From: Variovorax sp. KK3
Lineage (GTDB): Bacteria; Pseudomonadota; Gammaproteobacteria; Burkholderiales; Burkholderiaceae_C
Length of the DNA stretch: 64,000 bases
Assembly (NCBI RefSeq): GCF_001984055.1
Contig: NZ_LYVO01000015.1
Location: 1 to 64,000 of the forward strand
Reading direction: 5' to 3'
This document shows positions 37,272 to 46,498 of the stretch, one piece after another. The position numbers and the translations under genes were made by a program. The number at the start of each line of letters is the position of its first letter. The first letter of the stretch is position 1. Under the pieces are notes generated by a model. The model was not told the origin of the DNA. It ran no database searches and saw nothing but the letters and a program-made list of their open reading frames with translations.

Positions 37272-38068
37272 TGGGCGCCGCCGCCATCGTGTTGCCCGAC
37301 CGTCAAAGGCTGGGTTCCGCCGTTGCTTTCGGCAGCCTGCTCGACTTGGCGCGCCTGCGCCGCGAACCCGGTGAGGTCTGCGAGGTCTGCCAGACGCTCA
37401 ACGCCGGCCACGCCTATCACTGCAAGGGTTGCGACGGCAAGCTGCCGGCCTATTTCGCCGCGGCCGATGCCGGCGTCGAGATTCCGCCGCCTGCGGTGGC
37501 CGCGGAAACGGAGCGGCGCCGCAGCGGCCTGGTGATCGGCGCGCTGGTGGTGTTGTGGGGCGTCGTGACGGCGGTTGCGCTGCTGCAGGCCCAGGGCCCG
37601 CGTGCCGAGCCGGAGCCGATGTCGGCGCAGGCGGCGCCGAATGCGGTGGTGGAGCGCGTGTCGCCCATCGTCCCGGCTGCTGCCTTCGCCGAGCGTGCCG
37701 CGCCGGTGCGCATGGAGCCGCTTCAAGCGGTGTCCGTCATCGAAGCGCCCCGCGAGGCGCGCGCGCTGGTCGCCCTGACCCCCACTCCCACCTCCAGCGC
37801 CGACGCCGATGTCGACAGGCCGCTGCGCAGGGCAGGTTCGCCAACACCGCCGCCGTCGCAAGCCTCCCAGCCCTTCACGCGCCAGGCGCGCAATAGCGGG
37901 CCGACCGGTTCGGTGGCTCGCTGCGAGGGCCGCAATTTCTTCGCCCGCGCGGTCTGCATGAACACCCAGTGCGCGCGGCCCGACATGCGGCGCAGCGCCC
38001 AGTGCGCCGAGACGGTGCGCCAGAGCCGGCTGGGCGAGGCGCGCCGGAACCCGAAGCTGGCCGGCTGA
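37271..38068 (+). CDS. zinc-ribbon membrane protein with a cysteine-rich C-terminal motif
   Basis: 265 residues. A zinc ribbon near residues 40-60 has two C-x-x-C pairs (CEVCQTLNAGHAYHCKGC). One transmembrane helix follows at about 86-105 (GLVIGALVVLWGVVTAVALL). A long proline/alanine-rich linker leads to a C-terminal module with CEGRNFFARAVCMNTQC and a further cysteine in SAQCAETVRQ. The module looks like a conserved short repeat unit found at the ends of other Burkholderiales membrane proteins. The ribbon would be cytoplasmic and the tail periplasmic, where the cysteines may form disulphides. Function unknown. It is downstream of, and coupled to, the preceding small gene. Confidence 0.75.
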   Translation: MGAAAIVLPDRQRLGSAVAFGSLLDLARLRREPGEVCEVCQTLNAGHAYHCKGCDGKLPAYFAAADAGVEIPPPAVAAETERRRSGLVIGALVVLWGVVTAVALLQAQGPRAEPEPMSAQAAPNAVVERVSPIVPAAAFAERAAPVRMEPLQAVSVIEAPREARALVALTPTPTSSADADVDRPLRRAGSPTPPPSQASQPFTRQARNSGPTGSVARCEGRNFFARAVCMNTQCARPDMRRSAQCAETVRQSRLGEARRNPKLAG

Positions 38069-38244
38069 GGCATCGCGCCGCGCAGCACCGGCGTCGGTGC
38101 GCGGCGACCCAGGGGAACTGCCGACGGTGGCGCTGCGGGGCTGCGCTACGATGCGGGCGCGGACCCGCGTGAGGAGCGAGGGCGGGGTCGCGACCCGAAC
38201 CATCCTTCTTGCGCACAGCGCCGCAACGGCTTGCATCTCTGTCG

Positions 38245-41200
38245 ATGAATTCACCAGGTCTGAGCAGGAGACGGATCGGCCTGAATACCCGCCTGGGCCT
38301 CGGCGTCGCCGCCGTGGTGCTCGCGGCGACCTTCGCCATCGCGACGGTCGCGCTGCATCTGGTCAAGGCTAGCATGCGGTCTTCCATCGAGAGCGAGCAG
38401 CTCGCCAACGTCGCCTTCATCGCGGACGCGATCGACCAGAAGCTCGCCAGCCGACGGACCCTGCTGGCGACCTTCGCCGCCAGCGCGGAAGCACGCGACC
38501 TCGACGACGAGGCCTCGCTGCAGTCCTTTCTGGAGCGGCACCCGTCGCTGCACGAGGCCTTCGACAACGTGTCGTTCATCGACCTGCAGGGGGAGCTGGT
38601 CGCCAATCTCAATGGCGCGCAGCAGATCGGCCGCCTCAACGTGAAAGACCGTCCGTACTTCAGCGACACCGTGGCCTCCGGTGCCGGCACGATCTCGGCG
38701 CCCTACCGCAACCGGCTCAACGGACTGGCGCAGGTCGCCATCACCCAGCCGGTGAAGGACCGCACCGGCCAGGTGCGCTACGTGCTGTCGGGCCTGATCA
38801 ACCTGAAGGAGCGCAGCTTCCTGGGCGAGCTGGCCCAGGTGCGTTTCGGCGTGACCGGCTACGTCTTCATCGTCAGCCGCGATGGCGTGGTGGTCGATCA
38901 TCCCGACGAGGCGCGCATCCTGCAGCGCATGAGCACCAACGGCTCGGGCGACGCCGAGATCGCGCGGGCCATCGCCGGTTTCGAGGGTGCGGCCGAGGGC
39001 AGCGACGCCGCCGGCGTGCCAGGCCTCTATGCGTTCAGGCAGCTTCGCCAGACCTCGTGGGTGCTGGGGTCGGTGTACCCGCGCCAGGAGGCCTTCGCCC
39101 GGCTCGAATCGATCGAGCGCACGGCCTGGTTCGGCGCCTTGGCGCTGGCGCTGGCGGCGGGCGCGGTCGCATCGGTGGTGGTGCGGCGCCAGCTCAAGCC
39201 GCTGACGGCGCTGCACCGGCGCATGCTCGACGCGCAGGCCGCGTCCGCATCGACGCCCATGGCCGTGCCGGCGAGCTACCCGGCCGACGAGATCGGCGAC
39301 CTGGGACGCACCTTCGATCAGCTCATGCGGCAGCAGCAGATCGACGAGAAGTTCCTGCGCGACATCACCGACAACATTCCCGTCATGGTGTCGCACGCCG
39401 ACGCGCAGGGCCGCTACACCTTCGTCAATGCGCGGCTGGCCGAGCGGCTGGGGCGCAGCGCGGCGACGCTGATCGGCGAGCCCGCGCAGGGGCAGCCGGG
39501 CAGCGGCAACTACTTCATCCCCGAGCGCTACCTGCAGCGCGTGGCCGCCGGCGAACACGTGACCTTCGAGCGGCGCGATGCGGTGCGCCAGGGCGAGCAG
39601 GCGCGTTTCTTCCAGACCGACCTGATCCCCGACCGGGACGGCACGGGTGCCGTGCGCGGCTACTACGCCATGACGTCCGATGTGACGGAGCGCAAGCGCA
39701 TCGAGCTCAGCCTGGCGCACAGCGAGGCGCAGATCCGGGTCATTGCCGACAACATCCCGGCGCTGGTGTCGCACGTGGATTCGTCGCTGCGCTACACCTT
39801 CGTCAATGCGAAGGTGCGGGCGCTGCACAACGGCGACGTGCTCCTGGGCAAGGCAATGTCCGAGATCGCCGGCACCTCCGATTTCGCCGAGGTCGAGCCC
39901 TTCTACCGCCGCGCCATGGCCGGCGAGACGGTGATCGTCGAGCAGCGCGGCGACCCGGCGCTGGGCGTCGGCGACCGCACCTACAAGGCCCACTACATTC
40001 CCGACCCCGACGACGTGGGCATGGTGCAGGGCGTGTTCGCGATGACCTTCGACATCACCGACGAGGTGCAGGTGCGCAATGCGCTGGCCGAGCAGGAAAA
40101 GCGGCTGCGCGACGTCACCGACAACATCCCGGCGGTGGTGGGCTATTTCGATCGCGAGGAGCGGTGCCACTTCGCCAACAGCCGCGGCCGACGCATGGCT
40201 GGCCTGGGCGACGAGCCGCTCGAGGGCGTGACGCTGCGCGCGGCGATGGGCGAAGCGGTCTATGCGCAGCAGAAGCCCCACCTCGCCGCAGTGCTGGCGG
40301 GCGAGCCGGCGCGCTTCCAGGTGGAGGCGCCGCTGCACGGCAAGACCGGCTACTTCCAGACGAACATGATTCCCGACCTCGACCTGCAGGGGCAGGTGCA
40401 CGGCTTCTACCTGATGGCCTTCAACGTCACGGCCTTGAAGGAAACGGAGCTGCAGCTGGCCGAGAGCGAGATGCGGCTGCGCGCCATCACCGACAACATC
40501 CCTGCGCTGATCACCTACATCGACAGCGACGAGATCATCACCTTCGCCAACGGCACCTACCGCGAATGGCTCGGGCTCGACCCGAACCTGCTGCTGGGCA
40601 AGCACATCCGCGAGGTGGCGGGTGAAGAGCTGTACCTCGCGCGCAAGGAGCTGGTCGACAGGGCACTCGCCGGCGAGCGCGTCGAATTCGAGGCGCAGAC
40701 CCGCAAGGGCGAATTCGACCGCGTCACGCGCGTCATCTACGTGCCGCACATCGAAGCCGACGGCGCCACGCACGGCATCTTTTCGCTGAGCTTCGACGTC
40801 ACGGCGCTGAAGGCCGTGGAGCGCAAGCTGATCGAGCTGGCCCGGGTCGACACGCTCACCGGCTTGCCGAACCGGCTGGCCTTCAACGAGCAACTGCCTG
40901 CGGCCATCACGCACGCGGCTTATGCGGGCCGCGGCATCGCACTCATGTTCCTCGACGTCGACCACTTCAAGTCGATCAACGACACGCTGGGCCACGCGAG
41001 CGGCGACGCGGTGCTGATCGAATACGCCAGGCGGCTGCGCGACAGCGTGCGCAGCACCGACACCGTGGCGCGCCTGGCGGGCGACGAGTTCGTGGTCGTG
41101 CTGGAAGACATCGACGCGCAGGAGGCGGCCGCAGTCGTGGCGCGCAAGATCCTCCGCAAGATCGGCGGCTCACCCTTCCGCGCCGACGGCCGCGACCTCG

Positions 41201-41340
41201 ACATCACGACCAGCATCGGCGTCGTGTATGTGCGCGACGTCGACGCCACCATGGCGCCGGGCGACTTGCTGGCCCGCGCCGACGTCGCCCTCTACAGTGC
41301 CAAGGCGGCAGGGCGCAACACCTTCGCCTTCGTGCCTTGA
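38245..41340 (+). CDS. membrane diguanylate cyclase with dCache sensor and four tandem PAS domains
   Basis: 1031 residues. Transmembrane helix about 20-42; periplasmic dCache-type sensor about 43-285, with KDRPYFSDT and FVSRDGVVVDHP-like motifs; second helix about 290-312; HAMP-like linker; four PAS domains (about 370-840), each opening with DNIP (TDNIPVMVSH, ADNIPALVSH, TDNIPAVVGY, TDNIPALITY); then a GGDEF domain. The active-site signature is AGDEF at 945-949, an allowed variant, preceded by a product-inhibition site RxxD at 936-939. The enzyme should make c-di-GMP in response to a periplasmic small molecule. The ATG at 38245 starts just before the first helix; a TTG 36 bp upstream is possible. 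Confidence 0.93.
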   Translation: MNSPGLSRRRIGLNTRLGLGVAAVVLAATFAIATVALHLVKASMRSSIESEQLANVAFIADAIDQKLASRRTLLATFAASAEARDLDDEASLQSFLERHPSLHEAFDNVSFIDLQGELVANLNGAQQIGRLNVKDRPYFSDTVASGAGTISAPYRNRLNGLAQVAITQPVKDRTGQVRYVLSGLINLKERSFLGELAQVRFGVTGYVFIVSRDGVVVDHPDEARILQRMSTNGSGDAEIARAIAGFEGAAEGSDAAGVPGLYAFRQLRQTSWVLGSVYPRQEAFARLESIERTAWFGALALALAAGAVASVVVRRQLKPLTALHRRMLDAQAASASTPMAVPASYPADEIGDLGRTFDQLMRQQQIDEKFLRDITDNIPVMVSHADAQGRYTFVNARLAERLGRSAATLIGEPAQGQPGSGNYFIPERYLQRVAAGEHVTFERRDAVRQGEQARFFQTDLIPDRDGTGAVRGYYAMTSDVTERKRIELSLAHSEAQIRVIADNIPALVSHVDSSLRYTFVNAKVRALHNGDVLLGKAMSEIAGTSDFAEVEPFYRRAMAGETVIVEQRGDPALGVGDRTYKAHYIPDPDDVGMVQGVFAMTFDITDEVQVRNALAEQEKRLRDVTDNIPAVVGYFDREERCHFANSRGRRMAGLGDEPLEGVTLRAAMGEAVYAQQKPHLAAVLAGEPARFQVEAPLHGKTGYFQTNMIPDLDLQGQVHGFYLMAFNVTALKETELQLAESEMRLRAITDNIPALITYIDSDEIITFANGTYREWLGLDPNLLLGKHIREVAGEELYLARKELVDRALAGERVEFEAQTRKGEFDRVTRVIYVPHIEADGATHGIFSLSFDVTALKAVERKLIELARVDTLTGLPNRLAFNEQLPAAITHAAYAGRGIALMFLDVDHFKSINDTLGHASGDAVLIEYARRLRDSVRSTDTVARLAGDEFVVVLEDIDAQEAAAVVARKILRKIGGSPFRADGRDLDITTSIGVVYVRDVDATMAPGDLLARADVALYSAKAAGRNTFAFVP

Positions 41341-41512
41341 GCATCCGCCGCGGCGTCGAGGGGAACCGAAGGAGCCTTGCGGTTTCTGAGTACTTTCGTA
41401 ACGAGGCATCGAGCGAATGCGGCGAGGGCTTTCCCGCACAAGCGGGTCGGGCTGACAAGCGCACGGCCGGGCCTCAGAATCATCAGGCATTACAAATCAG
41501 GAGATCGATGCA

Positions 41513-43399
41513 ATGGCATCTGTCGAAGTCGTCACCCCACAGCAACTTTTGAAGGAGATCGACGCCCAGAGCCGCATGCCGATCCTGCGGATCGGCCAGG
41601 CGCTGATGTCCCTGAACATGATCACCGACGAGCAGCTGCGTGCGGCCCTGGCCCGGCAGCAGCTCGACAAGACCGTGCCGCTGGGCGAGACGCTGGTGAA
41701 CATGGGCGTGGTCACCCGCGCGCAGCTGCAGACGGCGCTGGCGCGCAAGATGGGCTATCCGCTGGTCGACGTGCAGGAGTTTCCGGCCGCGGCCGAGGCG
41801 CTGCGCAAGATCAGCTACACCGTGGCGCGGCGCCTGCAGGTCATGCCGCTCATGATCCACGAAGGGCGGCTGATCGTCGCCATGGATGACCCGGCCACGC
41901 GCCGTGCGGCGCTCGACGAGGTCGAGTTCATCGCACAGATGAAGGTGGTCCCCGTGCTGGCCCACGCCGCCGAGCTGGACAACGTGCTGCACAAGGCCTA
42001 CGAGAAGATCGGCGCGCAGGCCGGCGAGAAGCGCGCGCCGTCCGCCGACCCGATGGCCATCGAGTTCGACCTGGCCGGCACCAGCGAGCTGCTGCAGACG
42101 CTCGAGAAGGAAGACCGGTCGGGGGACGACGAAGAGGCGGCGATCGAGCAGTCGGATAACTCGCTCGTGCGCATGATCAACAGCATGATCCTCGAGGCGC
42201 ACCGCGAGAACGTGTCGGACATCCACATCGAGAGCTACCCGGGTCGCGACAAGACCCGCATTCGCTTTCGGCGCGACGGCCGGCTCTACACCTACCTGGA
42301 GCTGCCGCCCAACTACCGCAACGCGATCGTGGCGCGGGTGAAGATCATGTGCGACCTCGACATCAGCGAGAAGCGCAAGCCGCAGGACGGCAAGATCAAC
42401 TTCGCCAAGTTCTCGCCGCAGCACCGCATCGAGCTGCGCGTGGCCACCATCCCGACCAACAACGGTCTGGAAGACGTGGTGATGCGTATCCTGGCGTCGG
42501 CCAAGCCGCTGCCGCTGGCGCAGCTGGGGCTGTCGAAGCACAACCTCGAGCGCCTGAGCGAGGCGGTCGAGCGGCCCTACGGCATGGTGCTGTGCGTGGG
42601 GCCGACCGGCTCGGGCAAGACGACCACGCTGCATTCGGCGCTCATGCACATCAACACGCCCGAGCGCAAGATCTGGACGGCCGAAGACCCGATCGAAATC
42701 ACGCAGCAGGGCCTGCGGCAGGTGCAGGTCAATCCGCGCATCGACTGGACATTCGCCAAGGCCTTGCGCGCCTTCGTGCGGGCCGATCCCGACGTGATCA
42801 TGGTCGGTGAAATCCGCGACGGCGAAACTGCCAAGATGGCCGTCGAGGCCTCGCTCACGGGTCACCTGGTGCTGTCGACCCTGCACACCAACAGCGCGCC
42901 CGAAACGGTGACGCGGCTGCTCGACATGGGCATGGACCCCTTCAACTTCGCCGACTCGCTGCTGGCCGTGCTCGCGCAGCGGCTGGTGCGGCGCCTGTGC
43001 CGCCAGTGCATCACGAGCCGTCCGGCCACGGCGGAAGAGGTCGACGAACTGGTGGCCGACTACCTGCACGCCTTCGCGTCGCAAGACACGCCGGCCAACC
43101 GGGACGCCTTGCGCCAGTCGTGGATGCGCCAGCTCGGCCGCGACGGTGCCCTGCACATCCATTCGGCCAAGGGATGCAAGCAATGCGGCGAAACCGGCTT
43201 CCGCGGCCGCGTCGGCATCCACGAGCTGATGACGGTGTCGAAGGCCGTGCGGCGGCTGATCCAGGAGGGCGCTCGCGCCGAGCAGTTGCAGGAAGCGGCG
43301 CTGCGCGAAGGCATGCGCACCTTGCGGCAGGACGGCATCGAGAAGGTGCTGGCCGGGCTGACGACCATCGACGAGGTGCGTGCGACCAGCAATGTGTAG
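41513..43399 (+). CDS. GspE/PilB-type secretion or pilus assembly ATPase, orphan
   Basis: 628 residues: an N-terminal MshEN/T2SSE-N-type region (about 20-165), often a c-di-GMP-binding module in this family, and a hexameric ATPase core. Walker A is GPTGSGKTTT from Gly363; the Walker B region reads DPDVIMVGEIRD; Asp and His boxes are present. The zinc tetracysteine motif is CRQC paired with CKQCGETG. No other type II secretion or type IV pilus gene is adjacent, so the partner apparatus must be elsewhere. Its position directly after a diguanylate cyclase and before an EAL protein suggests c-di-GMP control. CAGGAG precedes the ATG by about 10 nt. Confidence 0.92.
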   Translation: MASVEVVTPQQLLKEIDAQSRMPILRIGQALMSLNMITDEQLRAALARQQLDKTVPLGETLVNMGVVTRAQLQTALARKMGYPLVDVQEFPAAAEALRKISYTVARRLQVMPLMIHEGRLIVAMDDPATRRAALDEVEFIAQMKVVPVLAHAAELDNVLHKAYEKIGAQAGEKRAPSADPMAIEFDLAGTSELLQTLEKEDRSGDDEEAAIEQSDNSLVRMINSMILEAHRENVSDIHIESYPGRDKTRIRFRRDGRLYTYLELPPNYRNAIVARVKIMCDLDISEKRKPQDGKINFAKFSPQHRIELRVATIPTNNGLEDVVMRILASAKPLPLAQLGLSKHNLERLSEAVERPYGMVLCVGPTGSGKTTTLHSALMHINTPERKIWTAEDPIEITQQGLRQVQVNPRIDWTFAKALRAFVRADPDVIMVGEIRDGETAKMAVEASLTGHLVLSTLHTNSAPETVTRLLDMGMDPFNFADSLLAVLAQRLVRRLCRQCITSRPATAEEVDELVADYLHAFASQDTPANRDALRQSWMRQLGRDGALHIHSAKGCKQCGETGFRGRVGIHELMTVSKAVRRLIQEGARAEQLQEAALREGMRTLRQDGIEKVLAGLTTIDEVRATSNV

Positions 43400-43435
43400 G
43401 TCGCGGCAGGCGCCGGCGCCGGCCGGCGTCGGGAT

Positions 43436-44185
43436 TCAGTCCGCGGCGTCCCAGGCCACCTCGGGCAATGCACCGATGGCGGGCCGTGCGAACAGGAAGC
43501 CCTGGAACAGGCTCACGCCCAGCTCGCGCAGCACCCGCGCTTCTTCAGGCGCCTCCACGCCTTCGGCGATGACCTTGATGTCGAGCTCGCTGCAGGTGGT
43601 GACGAAGCCCTTGACGATCGCCACGCGCACGGGGTCGACATGGATGTCGCGCACCAGGCTCATGTCGACCTTCACCACGTCGGGCTGGAAGGCGGCGAGC
43701 AATTCGAAGCTCGCGTAGGCAGCGCCGAAATCGTCGATGGCCGAGGTGAAACCGTAGCGCCGGAAAATGTGGAAGGACGCCGCCAGGCCGGGCAGGTTGA
43801 TGACCCGCTCGCCCTCGGTGATCTCGAACATCAACTGGTTCGCGGGAAAGTCGCAGCGCTTCGCGGTGTCGATGGCCGTGCGAAAGCACTCGGTCTGGCC
43901 GGCCACGTCGTTGGGCATCACGTTGAGGCTGAGCCTGGACGTCATGCCGAGTTGCGCGGCCATTTCGATCGCGCGGACGCGGCAGGCCTCGTGAAATGCG
44001 AAGCGATGCCGTGCCTCCACGCGCGACAGGATGTCAACGGCGCCTTCGCCCGACAGCCCGCGCACCAGCGCTTCGTGGGCGAAGACCTCGCGCCGTGCGG
44101 CATCGACAATCGGCTGAAAGGCGATCGTGAAATCCGGGCCGATGCCGGGCGAAAGCGGTGTGTGCGCGTCGGTGCCCTGCGTCAT
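43436..44185 (-). CDS. EAL-domain protein (probable c-di-GMP phosphodiesterase)
   Basis: 249 residues that are nearly all EAL domain. The signature is HEALVRG (Glu38-Ala39-Leu40). Other catalytic residues are present: SLNVMP with the asparagine, FEITEGE, the DDFG loop (AIDDFGAAYAS), KVDMSLV and VIAEGVE. It should hydrolyse c-di-GMP to pGpG. The gene starts 12 bp after the GAF gene stop on the same strand, so a GAF sensor and an EAL output are made together but as separate chains. It is convergent with the GspE-type ATPase. Confidence 0.93.
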   Translation of the reverse strand: MTQGTDAHTPLSPGIGPDFTIAFQPIVDAARREVFAHEALVRGLSGEGAVDILSRVEARHRFAFHEACRVRAIEMAAQLGMTSRLSLNVMPNDVAGQTECFRTAIDTAKRCDFPANQLMFEITEGERVINLPGLAASFHIFRRYGFTSAIDDFGAAYASFELLAAFQPDVVKVDMSLVRDIHVDPVRVAIVKGFVTTCSELDIKVIAEGVEAPEEARVLRELGVSLFQGFLFARPAIGALPEVAWDAAD

Positions 44186-44197
44186 GGCGATGCCGGC

Positions 44198-44635
44198 TCA
44201 GTCTGCGAGTTCATGGCCTGCGGCCTGCGCCAGCAGGCGCGCGGTCGCATGGGCCGCGACCTCCAGCCTGCGGTGCTCACGCTCCGACAGGTCGGCGGTG
44301 CGGCTCGCGAAGGCGAAGAGCGTGCCGTAGACGCTGCCGTCCGGCATGACGACCGGCGCGCCGACTTGGGTGCCGATGTGCTGCATCACCGCGGACGAGG
44401 AGAGGGAAGGACGCGGCACACGCAGGCTCTGAGCGGCCTGAGGCACCCGCGGGTCCATCGCTTCCGAGACGAAGATGACATCCATGCCGAGTTGTTCCCT
44501 GATCAGCGCCAGCATCGACGACAGCGCCTGTGCCACGAGGGGGAAGTCGCAATCCGGCGTGTCGATCGCAGGTTGCGGCTCGCCGCCCCACGATGGGTCG
44601 ACCGGTATGTCTACTGCGTTGCTGGTGCTGTCCAT
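44198..44635 (-). CDS. GAF-domain protein
   Basis: 145 residues with one GAF-type sensory domain: a helix (LVAQALSSMLALIREQLGMDVIFV, read as two overlapping parts), a central LRVPRPSLSSSAVMQHIGTQVG and the family strand GAPVVMPDGSVYGTLFAF followed by LSEREHRRLEV. No output domain. It is upstream of the EAL gene in one operon and may control it in trans. The ligand is unknown; the conserved GAF cysteine for bilins is absent. Confidence 0.85.
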   Translation of the reverse strand: MDSTSNAVDIPVDPSWGGEPQPAIDTPDCDFPLVAQALSSMLALIREQLGMDVIFVSEAMDPRVPQAAQSLRVPRPSLSSSAVMQHIGTQVGAPVVMPDGSVYGTLFAFASRTADLSEREHRRLEVAAHATARLLAQAAGHELAD

Positions 44636-44796
44636 GTGGCCCCCTTGTTGTTGGACCTGATCCTAATGCAAGGGGGGCGGCCGACTTCACGCTGGCCGTC
44701 GGTTGTCGGGTCTGCGCAACTGTGCGAGCGCCGCCCGAGCCATGGATGTCGGCGCCGGCTCGTCGACGACGCCGGCGGTGGGAGAAGCGTTGAGAC

Positions 44797-45321
44797 TCAG
44801 CGCTTGGCCAGCGTGCCCAGCGCGAACACCGAGTTCGGTGCGTTGATGCGCGGCCGCTTGGGTGCCGGGGCGCTGGCGGGAATGCGCTTGACGGCCGGCT
44901 GCTCGGTCTCGATCTTCACGCCCTTGGCCAGTTGTTCGAGCACCAGGCTCTGCAGCGTGACCGAGTCGAGAAACTCGACCGTGCGGCGGTTGAGCGAGGC
45001 CCACAGCTCGTCGGTGCTGCAGCGGCCATCGGTGGCGATGACCGGATCCTGCTTTTCGGCCGGTTCTTCCTCGATGGAGAACAGGATGTCCGCCACGGTG
45101 ATGTCGCCAACCTTGCGACCCAGCGAGTAGCCGCCGCCGGGTCCGCGCGTGGACTCGACCAGCTTGTGGCGGCGCAGCTTGCCGAACAGCTGTTCGAGGT
45201 ACGACAGCGAGATCCGCTGGCGCTGGCTGATGGCGGCCAATGTCACAGGTCCTGAGCGCTCACGCAGCGCCAGGTCGATCATGGCAGTGACCGCGAAGCG
45301 GCCTTTGGTGGTGAGTCGCAT
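44797..45321 (-). CDS. Rrf2-family (IscR-like) regulator with lost cluster ligands
   Basis: 174 residues. The N-terminal winged HTH is IscR-like (MRLTTKGRFAVTAMIDLALR, ISLSYLEQLFGKLRRHKLV, GPGGGYSLGR). In IscR three cysteines and a histidine (C92, C98, C104, H107 in E. coli) hold a 2Fe-2S cluster. Here only Cys101 in GRCSTDELW remains and the histidine position is aspartate; the segment with the first two cysteines reads EEEPAEKQDPVIATDG. The protein thus probably works without the cluster, in the apo-like mode. The C terminus has a basic proline-rich tail. No isc or suf genes are nearby. Confidence 0.9.
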   Translation of the reverse strand: MRLTTKGRFAVTAMIDLALRERSGPVTLAAISQRQRISLSYLEQLFGKLRRHKLVESTRGPGGGYSLGRKVGDITVADILFSIEEEPAEKQDPVIATDGRCSTDELWASLNRRTVEFLDSVTLQSLVLEQLAKGVKIETEQPAVKRIPASAPAPKRPRINAPNSVFALGTLAKR

Positions 45322-45456
45322 GAAGAACCGTCTTTCCGTTTCGTATTGTGGTGCTGAAGGCTGCTGTCGTTTTGTAGGACGTGGCGTCCCTTGTTGTGCA
45401 GCGGATCATGCTCTGGGACTCTGATGAGCGAATTAGTTCCCGGGGCGGCTCCGATG

Positions 45457-46488
45457 CTACCGCGCCCAGCGGCGAAGGCCCAGTTCGTCGGCCTGGCGCC
45501 GGTAGTCTTCGATGCGCTGGCGCACGAAATCCTCCAGCGAGGTGCCGGTCAGGGTGAAGGGGTAGAGCCCGTGCCGCTCGCGCAGGGCGGCGTAGCCGGG
45601 GCTGGCCACGGCTTGGCGGAATGCCTCGCTCCAGGCGCGCACGGCGGCTTCGGGCACGTCGGCCGACAGATACAGGCCGCGGACGGTCGCCCAAACGAGA
45701 TCGACGCCCTGTTCCCGCGCGGTGGGCACGCCGGCCAAGGCGCCGGGCAGCCGTGCCTCGGCCAGCACGGCCAGAAAGCGCAATGGCGCGCCGCCCGCCA
45801 CGGCCTGCAGCGCCTCGGCCGCGTCGCCCGGAAACAGGTCGACGTGGCGGCCGCGCAGTGCAGCCAAGGCCTCGCCGCCGCCCTCGAAGGCGACGAAGCG
45901 CATCGATTTGTGGTCACGCCCGGCGGCGCGCACCAGCAGGGCGGCCTTGACCCAATCCTGGCTGCCCACGGTGCCGCCCGCGCCGAAGGCCAGGCGCGCC
46001 GGGTCCTGGCGCAGCGCGGCGACCAAGTCGCTCAGCGTTCGAAATGGGGCATCGCGGTGAACGGCGATCACGCCGTAGTCCGTGCCCAGCGTGGCGATCC
46101 AGCGCGCCGTGGAGGGCGGGTGCGGTCCGAAGCGGCCCTGCGCCAGGTTGAGCAGCGAGCCGCTCGAAAAGGCGACCAGGGTGCCCGGTCCGCCCAGGCG
46201 CCCGGTGGCGATGCGGTCGAAGGCCACGGCACCGATGCCGCCCGGCAGGTAGCGGCTGGCCAGCGGCGGTCGCGTCGGGCGAACGGCCTGCAGCGCCTCA
46301 CGCGCCAGGGCGCAGCTCAGGTCGAAGCCGCCTCCGGGCTTGGCAGGCACCACGCATTCGGCGGGGCCGTACGAAGGGTCGTCGTTGGCGATGGCACGCA
46401 GCGGCAGGCAGGCGGGCCAGGCCCACATGCCGAGTGCGCGCAGCACGCGGCGGCGGGCAGGGGCGGCGGGCGAGTGTGTGGTCTGCAT
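45457..46488 (-). CDS. Bug/TctC-family periplasmic receptor next to a sensor kinase gene
   Basis: 343 residues. A twin-arginine-like signal (RRRVLRALGMWAWPACLPLRA) precedes the receptor fold: VVPAKPGGGFDLSCALARE, the ligand loop, then YLPGGIGAVAFDRIA and FGAGGTVGSQDWVKAALL. It is more divergent than the receptor at 48608-49627 and lacks the usual NKPGAAG motif. The gene begins 10 bp after the kinase stop, as the last gene of a four-gene operon (receptor, response regulator, kinase, receptor). No TctA/TctB genes are adjacent, so it may sense rather than transport. Confidence 0.85.
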   Translation of the reverse strand: MQTTHSPAAPARRRVLRALGMWAWPACLPLRAIANDDPSYGPAECVVPAKPGGGFDLSCALAREALQAVRPTRPPLASRYLPGGIGAVAFDRIATGRLGGPGTLVAFSSGSLLNLAQGRFGPHPPSTARWIATLGTDYGVIAVHRDAPFRTLSDLVAALRQDPARLAFGAGGTVGSQDWVKAALLVRAAGRDHKSMRFVAFEGGGEALAALRGRHVDLFPGDAAEALQAVAGGAPLRFLAVLAEARLPGALAGVPTAREQGVDLVWATVRGLYLSADVPEAAVRAWSEAFRQAVASPGYAALRERHGLYPFTLTGTSLEDFVRQRIEDYRRQADELGLRRWAR

Positions 46489-46498
46489 GGCGCGCGTG

